Shown here piece by piece: positions 8,187 to 17,757 of a stretch of DNA of 64,000 bases. The DNA comes from an uncultured Clostridia bacterium (lineage in GTDB: Bacteria > Bacillota > Clostridia > TANB77 > UBA1234). The notes under the pieces were generated by a model that did not search any database, was not told where the DNA came from, and saw only the letters and a program-made list of their open reading frames with translations. The stretch lies in assembly GCA_934149305.1 (NCBI GenBank), contig CAKPEF010000004.1:1-64000 (forward strand), in the 5' to 3' direction. Position numbers and translations under genes: made by a program. Positions within the stretch are counted from its first letter, which is position 1. Each line of letters opens with the position of its first letter.

Positions 8187-8495
8187 ATGAGTGAAAAAAT
8201 ATATACTATCGAAGAGATAAAAGAGATGTTAGGCGAAATATTACATGAAGAACCAGTGTATAGAGTGATACTTTTTGGTTCTTATGCTAAGTCACAAGCA
8301 ACCAAACATAGTGATATTGATTTGGTTATTGATACTGATTCTAAATTGAAAGGATTTGCACTTCTAAAGCTAATATGCAGAATTCAAGAAAAATTGCAAA
8401 AAGATGTGGATGCATTTGAAAAAAATGAGATAATTGAAAAATCAAAAATAGATGAAGAGATAAAAAGAACAGGAGTTGTGGTTTATGAAAAATAA
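8187..8495 (+). CDS. MNT-type nucleotidyltransferase (toxin-antitoxin partner)
   Basis: A 102-residue minimal nucleotidyltransferase with the polymerase-beta signature GSYAKSQATKHSDIDLVID. In MNT/HEPN pairs the MNT protein counteracts the HEPN RNase, in studied cases by AMPylating it. The ATG at 8187 is favoured by AAGGAG about eight bases upstream. It overlaps the HEPN gene by 11 bases, the usual operon order. Confidence 0.85.
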   Translation: MSEKIYTIEEIKEMLGEILHEEPVYRVILFGSYAKSQATKHSDIDLVIDTDSKLKGFALLKLICRIQEKLQKDVDAFEKNEIIEKSKIDEEIKRTGVVVYEK

Positions 8496-8848
8496 AGAAT
8501 ATATGTCAATAAAGAAAATGCTTGAATATATTGACAAAGCAATAAGACATACTAATGGGTGTGATTTTAACTCGTTTTCAAATAATGAAAAAAATTGATG
8601 CAACAATTTTTGCAATTAGTCAAATAGGAGAGCTAGTAAAAAACATAAGTACAGAAACAATGAAGGAATATAATAATGTTGAATGGGTTGTTATAAAAAA
8701 TTTGAGAAATAAAATAGTTCATGATTATGAGGGAATAAAGTTGAATTTTATATGGGACATAATTACTTATGATATAAAAGAATTAAAAAAGAATTTAGAA
8801 GAAATAATTGAACAAAACAAATTTAAAATAGATGATGAAAATTCATAA
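8485..8848 (+). pseudogene. HEPN-domain protein (DUF86-like), frameshifted
   Basis: Frame 1 starts at the ATG 8485 inside the end of the MNT gene and stops at 8598. The family sequence then continues one base later (ISQIGELVKNIS, then RNKIVHDYE with the HEPN RNase motif RxxxxH). The two parts join if one A is skipped in the seven-A run at about 8590-8596, giving about 120 residues, a normal HEPN length. Either the run gained an A, the read is wrong, or slippage corrects it. Unlike the other breaks in this window, there is no CGG here. If broken, the MNT gene is left without its toxin. Confidence 0.75.
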
Positions 8849-8889
8849 GTGACAATCACCACACATACTTATAGTAACATGGAGGTAAT

Positions 8890-9654
8890 ATGATTATAAA
8901 TATAGATGGCACAAATATAAATTACGAAATTTTTGGAGATGGAAAGCCGTTACTACTTCTTCATGGTTGGGGTGCGTGCATCAATTCCATGGCGCCGATA
9001 TGGCAATTTTTTAAAAACAATTTTAAAGTTTATGTTTTAGATTTTCCTATGCAAGGCAACGGCAGTGACGAGCCAAAAGTTCCTTGGGGAGTGCCAGAAT
9101 ATTCTGAGATGGTAAAAAGCTTTATGCAAAAATTAAGCATTTCAAAACCTCATGTTATTGCTCATTCATTTGGTGGTAGAGTTACAATATATTTGGCATC
9201 AAAATATAAAGATTTATTTGATAAAATTGTTTTAGTTGATGCGGCAGGTGTAAAACCTAAACAAACCTTGAAAAAGAGATTTAAAAAGATAGTGTTTAAA
9301 TGTGGAAAGGCATGTTTAAAAATCTTTGCTCCAAAGGATAAGTTAGAAGATAAATTAAATGAGTATAGAAAAAAACATTCTTCAAGCGATTATCTAGCAT
9401 TAAAATCTGATGTTATGCGAAAAACATTTGTTAATGTAATAAATTTAGATTTGACTAAAAACTTAAAAGATATAGAAAATCCAGTGCTTTTAATGTGGGG
9501 CGAAAATGATACAGATACTCCGCTTTATATGGCGCGCATAATGGAGAAAGAAATAAAAGATGCTGGATTAGTGGTATTAAAAAACGCGGGTCATTTTTCT
9601 TATATAGACAATGCAAAAGAATTTAACATTATCGTGAATAATTTTTTGAGTTAA
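8890..9654 (+). CDS. Alpha/beta-fold hydrolase
   Basis: 254 residues with the alpha/beta hydrolase order: oxyanion region LLLHGWGACI, nucleophile elbow AHSFGGR (Ser in SFGG), a late Asp in MWGENDTDTP, and catalytic His in NAGHFSYID. The substrate cannot be predicted. It starts at ATG 8890 with GGAGGT upstream, is 15 bases from murF and probably shares its operon. No signal peptide, so cytoplasmic. Confidence 0.88.
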   Translation: MIINIDGTNINYEIFGDGKPLLLLHGWGACINSMAPIWQFFKNNFKVYVLDFPMQGNGSDEPKVPWGVPEYSEMVKSFMQKLSISKPHVIAHSFGGRVTIYLASKYKDLFDKIVLVDAAGVKPKQTLKKRFKKIVFKCGKACLKIFAPKDKLEDKLNEYRKKHSSSDYLALKSDVMRKTFVNVINLDLTKNLKDIENPVLLMWGENDTDTPLYMARIMEKEIKDAGLVVLKNAGHFSYIDNAKEFNIIVNNFLS

Positions 9655-9669
9655 CAGGAGGTATAAATA

Positions 9670-11362
9670 TTGGAAAATATAATAAGCATATTAAAGAGCT
9701 TGGTTGCTATAGTTTTATATTGGGGACCAATGGTTGTATACATGATGAATGTTCCAAGAACACTGCATTACATGCAACTTGAGGGATATAGAAATAGCGA
9801 TTATATGAGATGGCTTTCAAAAAATCCAAAACTTGCTTTTAAATGTGGAATTAGGCAGGTCTTAGGTGTCTTAGGATACTATGTTGTAGTAACTATCATA
9901 AATGCAGTATTTCTTTCGAAAATGGGCAGAATGGGAATTGCATATACACTTATCACAGAATGGATAATGCTATTTATAGTTTTTGCAGTTTGCAATATAG
10001 TAAAATCAAAAAGAGAAAAACAAGAAATTAAAAACGCTAAAAAACCGTTAGTTTATACAGGAAGAGCCAAGAGACTTATGTTTTGGAGCTTTATTACGAT
10101 AATAATATTAGAAGTATGTATTATATCTACAATAGAAGCGCAAAGCATGGTGTTATACTATATGCTAAGGATAGTTTGGTATAGCATATTTATATTTTTA
10201 GCACCAGTGAATATGATTATATCTAACTTTTTGGCATACACAACAGAAAAAATAATAGATGATTCTTACATAAATAGTGCGAGATTTAAACTAATGAAAA
10301 AATCATATAGAAAGCTAATAAAAATAGGCATAACAGGAAGTTACGGAAAAACAAGTACAAAGTTTATTTTACAAACAATTTTAAGCGAAAAGTATAATGT
10401 GCTTGCGAGCCCAGAAAGTTATAACACAACAATGGGAAATGTAAAAGTTATTAGAAAAATGCTAAAACCAGAACATCAAGTTTTAATATCAGAAATGGGT
10501 GCAAGACATAGATATGACATTAGAGAAATATGCGATTTTGTAAGACCACAAATAGGTTTAATAACATCAATAGGACCGCAACATCTAGAGACTTTTAAAA
10601 ATATAGATAACATAGTAAAAGCAAAGGTAGAGTTATTAGATTCCTTGCCAACAGATGGTGTTGTATTTTTACCAAATGATGATTCACATTGCCTAAAACT
10701 ATATAATAAGGAAAAAAGAGAAAAATATATTTATGGAATAAATGATAAGCATGCAGATGTTTATGCAAAAAATATAAAAACAACTAAAAATGGAACAGAG
10801 TTTATAGCTGTCACAAAGCAGGGCGAAATACATTGCGTATCTAAGCTTTTAGGAGAACATAATGTACAAAATATACTTGGAGCGATAGCAATTGCAGTGA
10901 GACTTGGACTTACAAATGAACAAATTGCAAATGGAGTGAAAAAAATAAAACCAATAGAGCACAGACTTCAAATGATAGATGGTGCTAATGGAATTACAGT
11001 TATAGATGATGCATTTAATTCAAATCCCGTAGGAAGCAAAATGGCTCTCGATGTTATAAAAAGTTTTGATGGAAGAAAAATAATTATCACACCGGGCATG
11101 GTTGAACTTCGGAAAAGATGAATACAAATATAACAAAGAATTTGGAAAACAAATGGCTAAGAGTGTTGATATTGCAATATTAGAGGGATACAAGAGAAGT
11201 AAAGCAATAAAAGAAGGCTTGGCAGAGAACGGCTTTAAAGATACTAATATTTTTGTTGTAAAAGATTTAAATGAGGCAACTAAAAAGCTACAAGAAATAT
11301 CAAAAAGTGGAGATGTAGTATTATTTGAAAACGACTTGCCAGATAACTATAATGAAGATTGA
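9670..11362 (+). CDS. murF: MurF-like ligase with N-terminal membrane domain; +1 shift at CGG 11110
   Basis: UDP-MurNAc-tripeptide:D-Ala-D-Ala ligase type enzyme, adding D-Ala-D-Ala to the peptidoglycan precursor. The N-terminal third is membrane-spanning (hydrophobic segments at about 8-25, 60-80, 90-110, 135-155, 165-185), followed by the Mur ligase ATP site GITGSYGKTSTK near 220 and a C-terminal domain. TTG start 9670 has GGAGGT seven bases upstream. The frame ends in MVELRKR at 11121, but skipping the C of CGG at 11110-11112 gives TPGMVELGKDEYKYN, the conserved end of MurF, and an open frame to 11362 (563 residues). This matches seven other CGG breaks in the window. ddl follows 12 bases later. 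Confidence 0.85.
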
Positions 11363-11373
11363 GGAGGAATAGT

Positions 11374-12558
11374 ATGAAAAAAATAGGCGTTATTTTTGGA
11401 GGGGTAACATGCGAACATGATGTTTCAATTGTTACAGGTTTGCAGTTAATCGAAAATATGGATAGATCAAAATATGAAATATATCCTATCTACATACACA
11501 CAGATGGCGAATGGTATGTAGATAGCAAATTATTAGATGCAAAAATATACAAAGAGTTTGAAAGCTATAAAGCAGGTATATGCAAAGGTTACATTCCACC
11601 AAACAAAAAAGGAATAGTAATGAATACTAAATTGTTATTCGTAAAAGAAAACTTTATTGAGTTGGATTGCGTTATTCCAGCAATGCATGGAATGAATGGC
11701 GAAGATGGAAGTATTCAAGGATTATTAGAACTTGCAAATATTCCATATACATCATCAGGTATATTAGGCGCAAGCGTCGGAATGGATAAAATACTTATGA
11801 AAAAAGTATTTGAAGCGCACGGCTTACCAGTACTTCCATATGTATATTTCTTGAGAGAAGAATGGGAAAAAGATAGTGAAAAAATGCTAGATAGAATAGA
11901 AGAAAAACTATCATATCCAATGTTTATAAAGCCATCAAATCTAGGCTCTAGTATAGGAATAAACAAGGCAAGAAATAGAGAAGAACTAAAAAATGGAATA
12001 GATGTAGCAGTTAGCTTTGATGAAAGAGTAATAGTAGAAAAAGGTTTAGAAGACTTAAAAGAAGTGAATTGCTCGGCTCTTGGAAGAGCAGATGATGTAA
12101 TGGCTTCAACAACAGAACAGCCAGTTTCTTGGAAAGACTTTTTAACATTTGATGAAAAATATATGTCAGGCTCAAAAAATGGCAAAACTGGCGAAGAAAC
12201 AAAAAATAGCATGGCATCAATGTCTAGAAAAGTTCCAGCTGAAATTACTCCACAGCAAAATAATGAGGTAAAAGATCTAACAATAAAAGCCTTTAAAAGC
12301 TTGAATTCTAAAGGCGTAGCAAGGGTTGACTTTTTAATAGACAATAGTGATGGCAAAGTATATATAAACGAAATAAATACAATACCAGGTTCATTTGCAT
12401 TTTATTTGTGGGCTCATGATGGAATGAAATATAGTGAACTAATAGATAAACTAATAAAAATAGCAGAAGAAGAAAATGAAGAAAAGAACAAAAACAATTA
12501 CACATATAATTCAGAAATAGTCTCTAACTTTGGGGGAGGATTGAAAAATCCAAATTAG
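11374..12558 (+). CDS. ddl: D-alanine--D-alanine ligase
   Basis: 394 residues; makes the D-Ala-D-Ala dipeptide used by the adjacent MurF. ATP-grasp landmarks: N-terminal IFGGVTCEHDVSIVTG, the CMHG-like AMHGMNGEDGS loop, PSNLGSSIGINKA, and RVDFLID with EINTIPGSFAFY for metal and substrate binding. ATG 11374 has GAGGAGGA upstream and lies 12 bases after the restored murF stop. A roughly 50-residue insertion (about 235-290) contains a low-complexity stretch near FDEKYMSGSKNGK and is longer than in many Ddl proteins. Confidence 0.93.
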   Translation: MKKIGVIFGGVTCEHDVSIVTGLQLIENMDRSKYEIYPIYIHTDGEWYVDSKLLDAKIYKEFESYKAGICKGYIPPNKKGIVMNTKLLFVKENFIELDCVIPAMHGMNGEDGSIQGLLELANIPYTSSGILGASVGMDKILMKKVFEAHGLPVLPYVYFLREEWEKDSEKMLDRIEEKLSYPMFIKPSNLGSSIGINKARNREELKNGIDVAVSFDERVIVEKGLEDLKEVNCSALGRADDVMASTTEQPVSWKDFLTFDEKYMSGSKNGKTGEETKNSMASMSRKVPAEITPQQNNEVKDLTIKAFKSLNSKGVARVDFLIDNSDGKVYINEINTIPGSFAFYLWAHDGMKYSELIDKLIKIAEEENEEKNKNNYTYNSEIVSNFGGGLKNPN

Positions 12559-12566
12559 CCATACTG

Positions 12567-12658
12567 GTTACTATTCAACCTTCAAAAATAGAAAGTATCT
12601 ATATAATAAAAATATTACTGTTTATTGTTTGCTCGGTTTAAGGCTGAACAGCAATGAC
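12567..12658 (+). repeat. Degenerate MITE-like element (GTTACTATT ends)
   Basis: Begins GTTACTATTCA-ACCTTCAAAA and ends AAGGCTGAACAGCAATGAC, a decayed version of the inverted ends seen at 16540-16673 and 48769-48899. The central REP hairpin is missing. Confidence 0.5.
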
Positions 12659-12701
12659 TAGGCAACCAATATCAAAAAATAATAAAAAATAATAAAAAGT
12701 A

Positions 12702-12730
12702 TTGCAATCTTACGTAAAGTGTGCTAAAAT
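12702..12730 (+). promoter_or_regulatory. Promoter with TTACGTAA spacer element
   Basis: TTGCAA (12702-12707) and TAAAAT (12725-12730) have a 17-base spacer containing the perfect palindrome TTACGTAA at 12710-12717, as in four other promoters in the window. Confidence 0.7.
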
Positions 12731-12775
12731 ATATATTTTGAACAATATTTTATATATAAATAAAGAGGATATAAC

Positions 12776-13261
12776 ATGAAAGAAAACATGACAGCGCTTT
12801 TAAACGCAGTTACCAGAGGAGCTACAACGAGCACTATGACAGAAAAACACCTTGTCACTTTTGTTGAAAAGCTCACACCGCGTGAAAGACAGGGACTCAG
12901 CATTAGATATGGCATCTATGACGGAAAGCCAAAGAGCCTTGCAGAAACGGCAAAAATTATGAAAGTTTCTGAAGAGTATGTAGAAATGCTAAACGCACTT
13001 GCTGTAAACGAGATTCGCCAAATGTACACAAAGAGCAACAGAAAAAATGCTCTTGCTTCGCAGAAGTTAACCAAAGATAGCGATATAGCAATGCTCAACA
13101 TAGGCGTATACGAATATCGCAAACTTCAGCAAAAAGGTGTAAACACAATCTCGCAATTTATAAATCTTTCGACAAGTGATGTTGAACGCATTTTTGACAA
13201 CAGTCACGACATTGCAGCAATTGCTACACTTCGTGATGACCTCGGATATCCATTAAGATAA
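12776..13261 (+). CDS. Sigma-region-4-like / RNA polymerase alpha-CTD-like hybrid protein
   Basis: 161 residues. Residues about 30-85 resemble sigma-70 region 4 (LTPRERQGLSIRYG, then a helix-turn-helix SLAETAKIMKVSEEYV and VNEIRQ). Residues about 105-160 resemble the helix-hairpin-helix fold of the alpha C-terminal domain (MLNIGVYEYRKLQQKGVNTI). No core-binding sigma region 2 is present, so it may act as a regulator or an anti-sigma-like docking protein. Codon use is GC-richer than its neighbours. Its promoter contains the shared TTACGTAA element, so it might regulate itself and the genes sharing that promoter; this is speculation. Confidence 0.6.
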   Translation: MKENMTALLNAVTRGATTSTMTEKHLVTFVEKLTPRERQGLSIRYGIYDGKPKSLAETAKIMKVSEEYVEMLNALAVNEIRQMYTKSNRKNALASQKLTKDSDIAMLNIGVYEYRKLQQKGVNTISQFINLSTSDVERIFDNSHDIAAIATLRDDLGYPLR

Positions 13262-13274
13262 ATCTTTTTGGAGA

Positions 13275-13317
13275 TAAAAAAGTGATGAATTACAACAAAT
13301 TCATCACTTTTTATTTT
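13275..13317 (+). terminator. Rho-independent terminator
   Basis: AAAAAGTGATGAATT pairs with AATTCATCACTTTTT around a short loop, after the gene at 12776. Confidence 0.85.
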
Positions 13318-13407
13318 AAATAAATTTGGCTTATGGTAAAATATTGTTGAAAAAACAAAAGGCGGTTTAAATTGATTTGTGAAAAAATATAAAATAGCTA
13401 CAAAAAT

Positions 13408-13430
13408 GTAGCTTAAGCACAGTGTGCTCC
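13408..13430 (+). repeat. REP-like palindromic element (TTAAGCAC variant)
   Basis: GTAGCTTAAGCACAGTGTGCTCC followed by ATAAAAA. The left arm differs from the consensus GGAGCAC, so the hairpin is weaker. Confidence 0.7.
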
Positions 13431-13519
13431 ATAAAAACAAATTATAGTAGTATACTAAAATAAAATTGGAAAGAGACTATAATTAGTGAACACAGCCAAG
13501 TAAAAAAGAGGAAAAATAT

Positions 13520-13897
13520 ATGAATGTAAAACTAAAAACAAAACAAATATATGATGAACACGAAGAAATTCAAGAGGCACTTCATGAAAATATAGAAGTA
13601 AATAGACTAGAAGAAAAAATCATCATTGAACTAAACAATCAAAAAATAGTCATAGATAAAAAAGAATGCACATTAGAAATCTTGAGAGAAAAAAATGATA
13701 TTTTAATAAAGCAAAATGAAGAAAAAAACTTAAATTATGAAACGCCGTATGGTAAAATAAAAATGACAACAATTGGTGAAGAAATACAAATAGAAGAAAA
13801 TCCTTTGAAAATAATAGTTACATATAAGATAACTATGAACGATCAAATAAAATATAAAAATCAAATAGAGATTGTAGAAATTAACAGTGAAAAATAA
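13520..13897 (+). CDS. DUF1934-family beta-barrel protein (YwiB-like)
   Basis: 125 residues, almost entirely predicted beta strands. The central YETPYGKIKMTT and the ending of alternating hydrophobic strands fit DUF1934, small calycin-like proteins of Firmicutes with no known activity. It starts at ATG 13520 after a GAGGAAA site. It is bracketed by REP-like repeats on both sides. Confidence 0.65.
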   Translation: MNVKLKTKQIYDEHEEIQEALHENIEVNRLEEKIIIELNNQKIVIDKKECTLEILREKNDILIKQNEEKNLNYETPYGKIKMTTIGEEIQIEENPLKIIVTYKITMNDQIKYKNQIEIVEINSEK

Positions 13898-13968
13898 CTT
13901 GAGTATGGCATTCTATAGATAAAATTGTTTCAAATAAATTTTGTAATCAACAATGAAACGCAAGAAAT

Positions 13969-13990
13969 GTAGCGGAGCACAGTGTGCTCC
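13969..13990 (+). repeat. REP-like palindromic element
   Basis: Consensus copy (GTAGC, GGAGCAC-AGT-GTGCTCC) between the DUF1934 gene and the SLH gene. Confidence 0.8.
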
Positions 13991-14034
13991 ATAGAAAACA
14001 AAAAACACAACCAGAAATTTAAGGAGGAGTACAA

Positions 14035-16503
14035 ATGAAAAAGTTTTTATATATTTGTTTAATAACAATTATGTGTTTATTTGCATCAAATGTTTATGCG
14101 GCTAACACATTTTACGACACAAGAGGTACAAAATACGAGGGCGTTGTTGAAAGAATGGCGGCACTTGAGATTGTAAATGGAATGACTAATACCACATATG
14201 CGCCAAACAAAAAGGTGACAAGAGCTGAACTTGCCAAAATAGTTGTAAAAATGAAAGGTATAGAAAATTATGCCTCTTCTGTTGAATATAAAAATGTATT
14301 TTCAGATGTTAAAAAAGATGATTGGTTTGCTCCATATGTAATGATCGCAAGAGATTTAGAATTAGTAAATGGATACGAAGATGGGACTTTTAGGCCAAAT
14401 CAAGATGTGACATATGCAGAACTAATTGTAATACTACTTAGAAATCTAGGTTATACAAACATCAAACAAGAAACAAATGGTGAGTGGTATAAAAATTATA
14501 TAATCAAAATGAGAAACATTGAATTAAATGATACTGTAGGTGAGTTTGATTATAGCAAACCAGCTATTCGTGGTGATGTTGCAATGTTCGTTTGGAATGC
14601 ACTAGTTACAAATAGATGGTCTGAAATTAAAGAAAATGAGACTTCTGGTATTACATATACATATTCAGAGAAAACACCATTAGAAACATATTTCACAGAA
14701 TACAATTTTTTAAATAAAGAAACAGTAACAGGACTTGGCGGAAAAGATGGAAAGATTGCAATTTATACATCAAAAGGAGTGTTCACAACAGAAGAAAAAG
14801 TTCCGCTATATGTGCTAGGCGGAAGCGTTACAGGATTATATGAAGATGGCACAGATGAGCTTATAGGTGTTTCGTTTGATGAAAAATATCAAAACACAAA
14901 AGTGGTTAGTGGACCAACATTTTATTTAAAAGAAAAAGGTTACAATTTATCAAGAAGCAAAAAAACAGTATCATATGGTAGTTCAAGTAATTCAAATTAT
15001 GCGTATCTTGTATTGAACGAAAATGGAGAAATACTTAGAACTGTATATGTAGATGCATCTAATTCATCAATCGTAAACTCTATTTCAGTAACAGAAGAAA
15101 GCGGAGATAGCGATGAAAAAATTCAAAAAATAAAATTAAACGATGATGAATTTGATTCTACAAGTAGTGTGTTAGTAAGAAATAGCCAAAGCACATCTTG
15201 GAAAAACTTAAGCAAAGATGAAGTTGTAACAAACCTTGGAAGAGGATTATATATAAAAGAGGCTAAATCATTTACAGGCACAATAACAGCAGTAGATGAT
15301 AAAAACGAAATCTGGGTAGATGAAGAAAAATATATAGTAGCAAATAGTGGTGTATATTATAGATATAATGAAAAAGATGCGAGTGGCTTTGGAACAATAT
15401 CACTAAAAGGACTTAGAGAATATGAGGGAGTACAAGCAACTATATACTTAAATGTTGCGGAGGAAATTTGCAAAATAGAATTTAGAAAAACACAAAGAGA
15501 AAATGATAGATATCAAATTGGATATGTTACAAAAATAAAAGAAAATAGTGATGAAAGCAAGAAGACTATAGAAGTCTTAGTTGGCGATGGTAATATAAAA
15601 AAGGTTAAAATTACAGAAAGCGGTAGAGAAAACTTAATGATAGGCGACTTAGTAGGAGTTGGATATGATGATGATGACAATATGAAATGTGTAATCATAA
15701 CAAGAGATACAACTTTTGATAATGACATAGCAGTTAAATATGATTATAAGCTTAAAAAAATAGAAGAGCCACTAATAGGTGAATACTTATTAAATAGCGA
15801 TACCGAGATTTATAAAGTTATATTAAGATATAAAAACAATTCAAAAACACAAATAGAAAAATGCGAGATAAAAAGATTACAATTAGATGATATGAATGAT
15901 TTGCTTTCATACCAAATAAATTTAATATACGATGAAGACATGATAATTAGAAAAATTTATGTAGTAAGCGAAACAAATAAATATGAAAATCAAATCGCAT
16001 TAGTAAAAGAAAAAAGAATAATAAGAGAAAGTGAAGATAAACACACATATAGAGTAACATTAAGTGTTACAGGAAATGCAGTTTCAGCATTTGATGTAGG
16101 AAAAGAAGAATATTCAAACTTTGTAAGTGGAGATATAGTTACATATGTAGTAGATGAAAAGGACAGCAAAAAAATAACATTAGATGAAGTATTTAAAAAA
16201 GAATCAATAGGCTATAAAAGAGATTTAATAGTCGAAAGCTTTGATAAAACAAATAAGAAAATAGAGTTAAGTGATGGAACAACATTAGATTTAAACCAAG
16301 ACTTATACATGTGGAACAACAAAAAGATAAATCTTGATACATACAGATTTATAAAAGCAAAAGTAGCAAAAACAGATGATGGTTGGAGATTTCATTCTCT
16401 TGCAATATCAAATAAAGAAGATGTTACAGTTGAAAAAGGAGATAGACTTGCAATCGGAGAATTAAATAAAACTATAATAATATATAGTGGATACGAAGAA
16501 TAG
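14035..16503 (+). CDS. S-layer homology (SLH) domain surface protein
   Basis: 822-residue exported protein. A signal peptide (residues 1-22, ending VYA) is followed by three SLH units at about 24-66, 82-130 and 140-185; the signature VTRAELAKIVVKM is clear in the first, and YEDGTFRPNQDVTYAEL in the second. SLH domains bind pyruvylated secondary cell-wall polymer. The remaining 600 residues are repetitive beta-rich segments of unknown family. Start supported by AAGGAGGAG eight bases before ATG. Preceded and followed by REP or MITE copies. No adjacent cell-wall genes indicate its partner. Confidence 0.9.
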   Translation: MKKFLYICLITIMCLFASNVYAANTFYDTRGTKYEGVVERMAALEIVNGMTNTTYAPNKKVTRAELAKIVVKMKGIENYASSVEYKNVFSDVKKDDWFAPYVMIARDLELVNGYEDGTFRPNQDVTYAELIVILLRNLGYTNIKQETNGEWYKNYIIKMRNIELNDTVGEFDYSKPAIRGDVAMFVWNALVTNRWSEIKENETSGITYTYSEKTPLETYFTEYNFLNKETVTGLGGKDGKIAIYTSKGVFTTEEKVPLYVLGGSVTGLYEDGTDELIGVSFDEKYQNTKVVSGPTFYLKEKGYNLSRSKKTVSYGSSSNSNYAYLVLNENGEILRTVYVDASNSSIVNSISVTEESGDSDEKIQKIKLNDDEFDSTSSVLVRNSQSTSWKNLSKDEVVTNLGRGLYIKEAKSFTGTITAVDDKNEIWVDEEKYIVANSGVYYRYNEKDASGFGTISLKGLREYEGVQATIYLNVAEEICKIEFRKTQRENDRYQIGYVTKIKENSDESKKTIEVLVGDGNIKKVKITESGRENLMIGDLVGVGYDDDDNMKCVIITRDTTFDNDIAVKYDYKLKKIEEPLIGEYLLNSDTEIYKVILRYKNNSKTQIEKCEIKRLQLDDMNDLLSYQINLIYDEDMIIRKIYVVSETNKYENQIALVKEKRIIRESEDKHTYRVTLSVTGNAVSAFDVGKEEYSNFVSGDIVTYVVDEKDSKKITLDEVFKKESIGYKRDLIVESFDKTNKKIELSDGTTLDLNQDLYMWNNKKINLDTYRFIKAKVAKTDDGWRFHSLAISNKEDVTVEKGDRLAIGELNKTIIIYSGYEE

Positions 16504-16539
16504 TTATTGATTAAGAGCAAAAAACATTTTGAATAAATA

Positions 16540-16673
16540 GTTACTATTTAGTCTTCAAAAATAAAAGCAGGTATCAAGTCTAAATGTGTTTTATAAAAAT
16601 GTAGCGGAGCACAGTGTGCTCCATAAAAATACTATTGGCTAGTACTTGTCATAAATTAAGCCTGAATAGTAAC
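16540..16673 (+). mobile_element. MITE-like element carrying a REP hairpin
   Basis: 134 bases bounded by GTTACTATTTAG (16540-16551) and CTGAATAGTAAC (16662-16673), imperfect inverted repeats, with a consensus REP-like hairpin at 16601-16622 in the middle. It codes for nothing. Similar elements lie at 48769-48899 and, inverted, at 51188-51292. Confidence 0.7.
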
Positions 16674-16713
16674 AATAAATATTGTAATCAGCAATGAAAT
16701 GCAAAAAATTAAC

Positions 16714-16741
16714 TTTACATGAAAAAACATTATGATATAAT
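16714..16741 (+). promoter_or_regulatory. Promoter of the dnaJ-like gene
   Basis: TTTACA (16714-16719) and TATAAT (16736-16741) with a 16-base spacer, 37 bases before the gene. Confidence 0.6.
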
Positions 16742-16777
16742 CTAGTTGAAAGTGTTTTATGTAAGGAATGAAGAAAG

Positions 16778-17680
16778 TTGAAGTACAAGAATTATTATAA
16801 AATTTTAGGCTTAAAAAATGAAAAGGTATCAGATGAAGAAATTAAACTTGCCTATAGGCATCTTGCAAAAATGTATCATCCTGATATAAATGGCGGAAAT
16901 GAAAGTATAACAGAAAAATTTAAAGAAGTAAATGAGGCGTATCACGTATTAGGTGATAGCGCATCAAGAAAGAGATATGACAGAACATATTTTGCATACA
17001 AATTTAGAGAGGGCTTCTCTAGTGATAATACCAAAAACAAAATAAATTCAGAAAATGGATTTTCTGAAATGTTCAATATGGTATTTGGCAAAAAAGAAGA
17101 AAAAAGTGTAAAAACAAACTTAGACAAAAAAGATTATCCAATAATAGGAGAAGATTTAGAATCTGAAATAGATATAAGCTTAGAAGAAGCATTTTTTGGT
17201 GCCGAGAAAAAGTTGGCCTTTAAAACAATAAATAATGGTTTAAAAACAATATCTGTAAAGGTGCCTAGAGGCATTAGAGCAGGAGAAAAAATCAGACTTC
17301 AAAACCAAGGAAAGCCAGGAAAAAATGGTGGAGAAAATGGTGATCTCTATATAAAAGTAAACATGTTGCCACATGAAAAATTTAGATTAGAGGGCTCAGA
17401 CATTGTTGAAGATTTGCTACTAACTCCTTGGGAGGCTGCACTTGGAGCAAAAGTTGAAGTGCAAAATATTGATGCAAATATATTAGTAACAGTGCCAGAA
17501 AGAGTAACATCTGGTGAAAGACTCAGAATAGCCAATAGTGGCTACCTAGATGGACAAGGTGGTAGAGGGGATTTATTGTTAGAAGTAAAAATAATGATAC
17601 CAAAGATACTAACCGAAGAAGAAGAAAAGCTTTTTAAAGAGCTGAAAAACGTATCAAAGTATAGCCCACGTGGCGTATAG
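16778..17680 (+). CDS. DnaJ/CbpA-like co-chaperone
   Basis: 300 residues. An N-terminal J domain (YYKILGLKNEKVSDEEI, then the HPD triad in MYHPDING) stimulates DnaK ATPase. A poorly conserved linker follows, then two C-terminal beta domains (SLEEAFFGAEKKLAF and LLLTPWEAALGAKVEV) as in CbpA. There is no cysteine-rich zinc domain, so it is not the canonical DnaJ. Start is TTG at 16778 with AAGGA 10 bases upstream. No dnaK or grpE is adjacent. Confidence 0.9.
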   Translation: MKYKNYYKILGLKNEKVSDEEIKLAYRHLAKMYHPDINGGNESITEKFKEVNEAYHVLGDSASRKRYDRTYFAYKFREGFSSDNTKNKINSENGFSEMFNMVFGKKEEKSVKTNLDKKDYPIIGEDLESEIDISLEEAFFGAEKKLAFKTINNGLKTISVKVPRGIRAGEKIRLQNQGKPGKNGGENGDLYIKVNMLPHEKFRLEGSDIVEDLLLTPWEAALGAKVEVQNIDANILVTVPERVTSGERLRIANSGYLDGQGGRGDLLLEVKIMIPKILTEEEEKLFKELKNVSKYSPRGV

Positions 17681-17683
17681 ATA

Positions 17684-17712
17684 TTGCATTTTACATAATT
17701 TAATGATATAAT
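17684..17712 (+). promoter_or_regulatory. Promoter with TTACATAA spacer element, upstream of the virD4 gene group
   Basis: TTGCAT (17684-17689) and TATAAT (17707-17712), 17 bases apart, with TTACATAA at 17691-17698. It begins inside the intergenic space directly after the dnaJ stop. Confidence 0.75.
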
Positions 17713-17757
17713 ATCTGTAGACTTGGAATAGGTTTACACAAATGAGGAGGAATAATT

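Noticed and set aside
8555..8848. HEPN protein starting at ATG 8555
   Set aside because: It has no ribosome-binding site and lacks the first helix, which is encoded in the previous frame from 8485. A frameshifted gene explains both parts.
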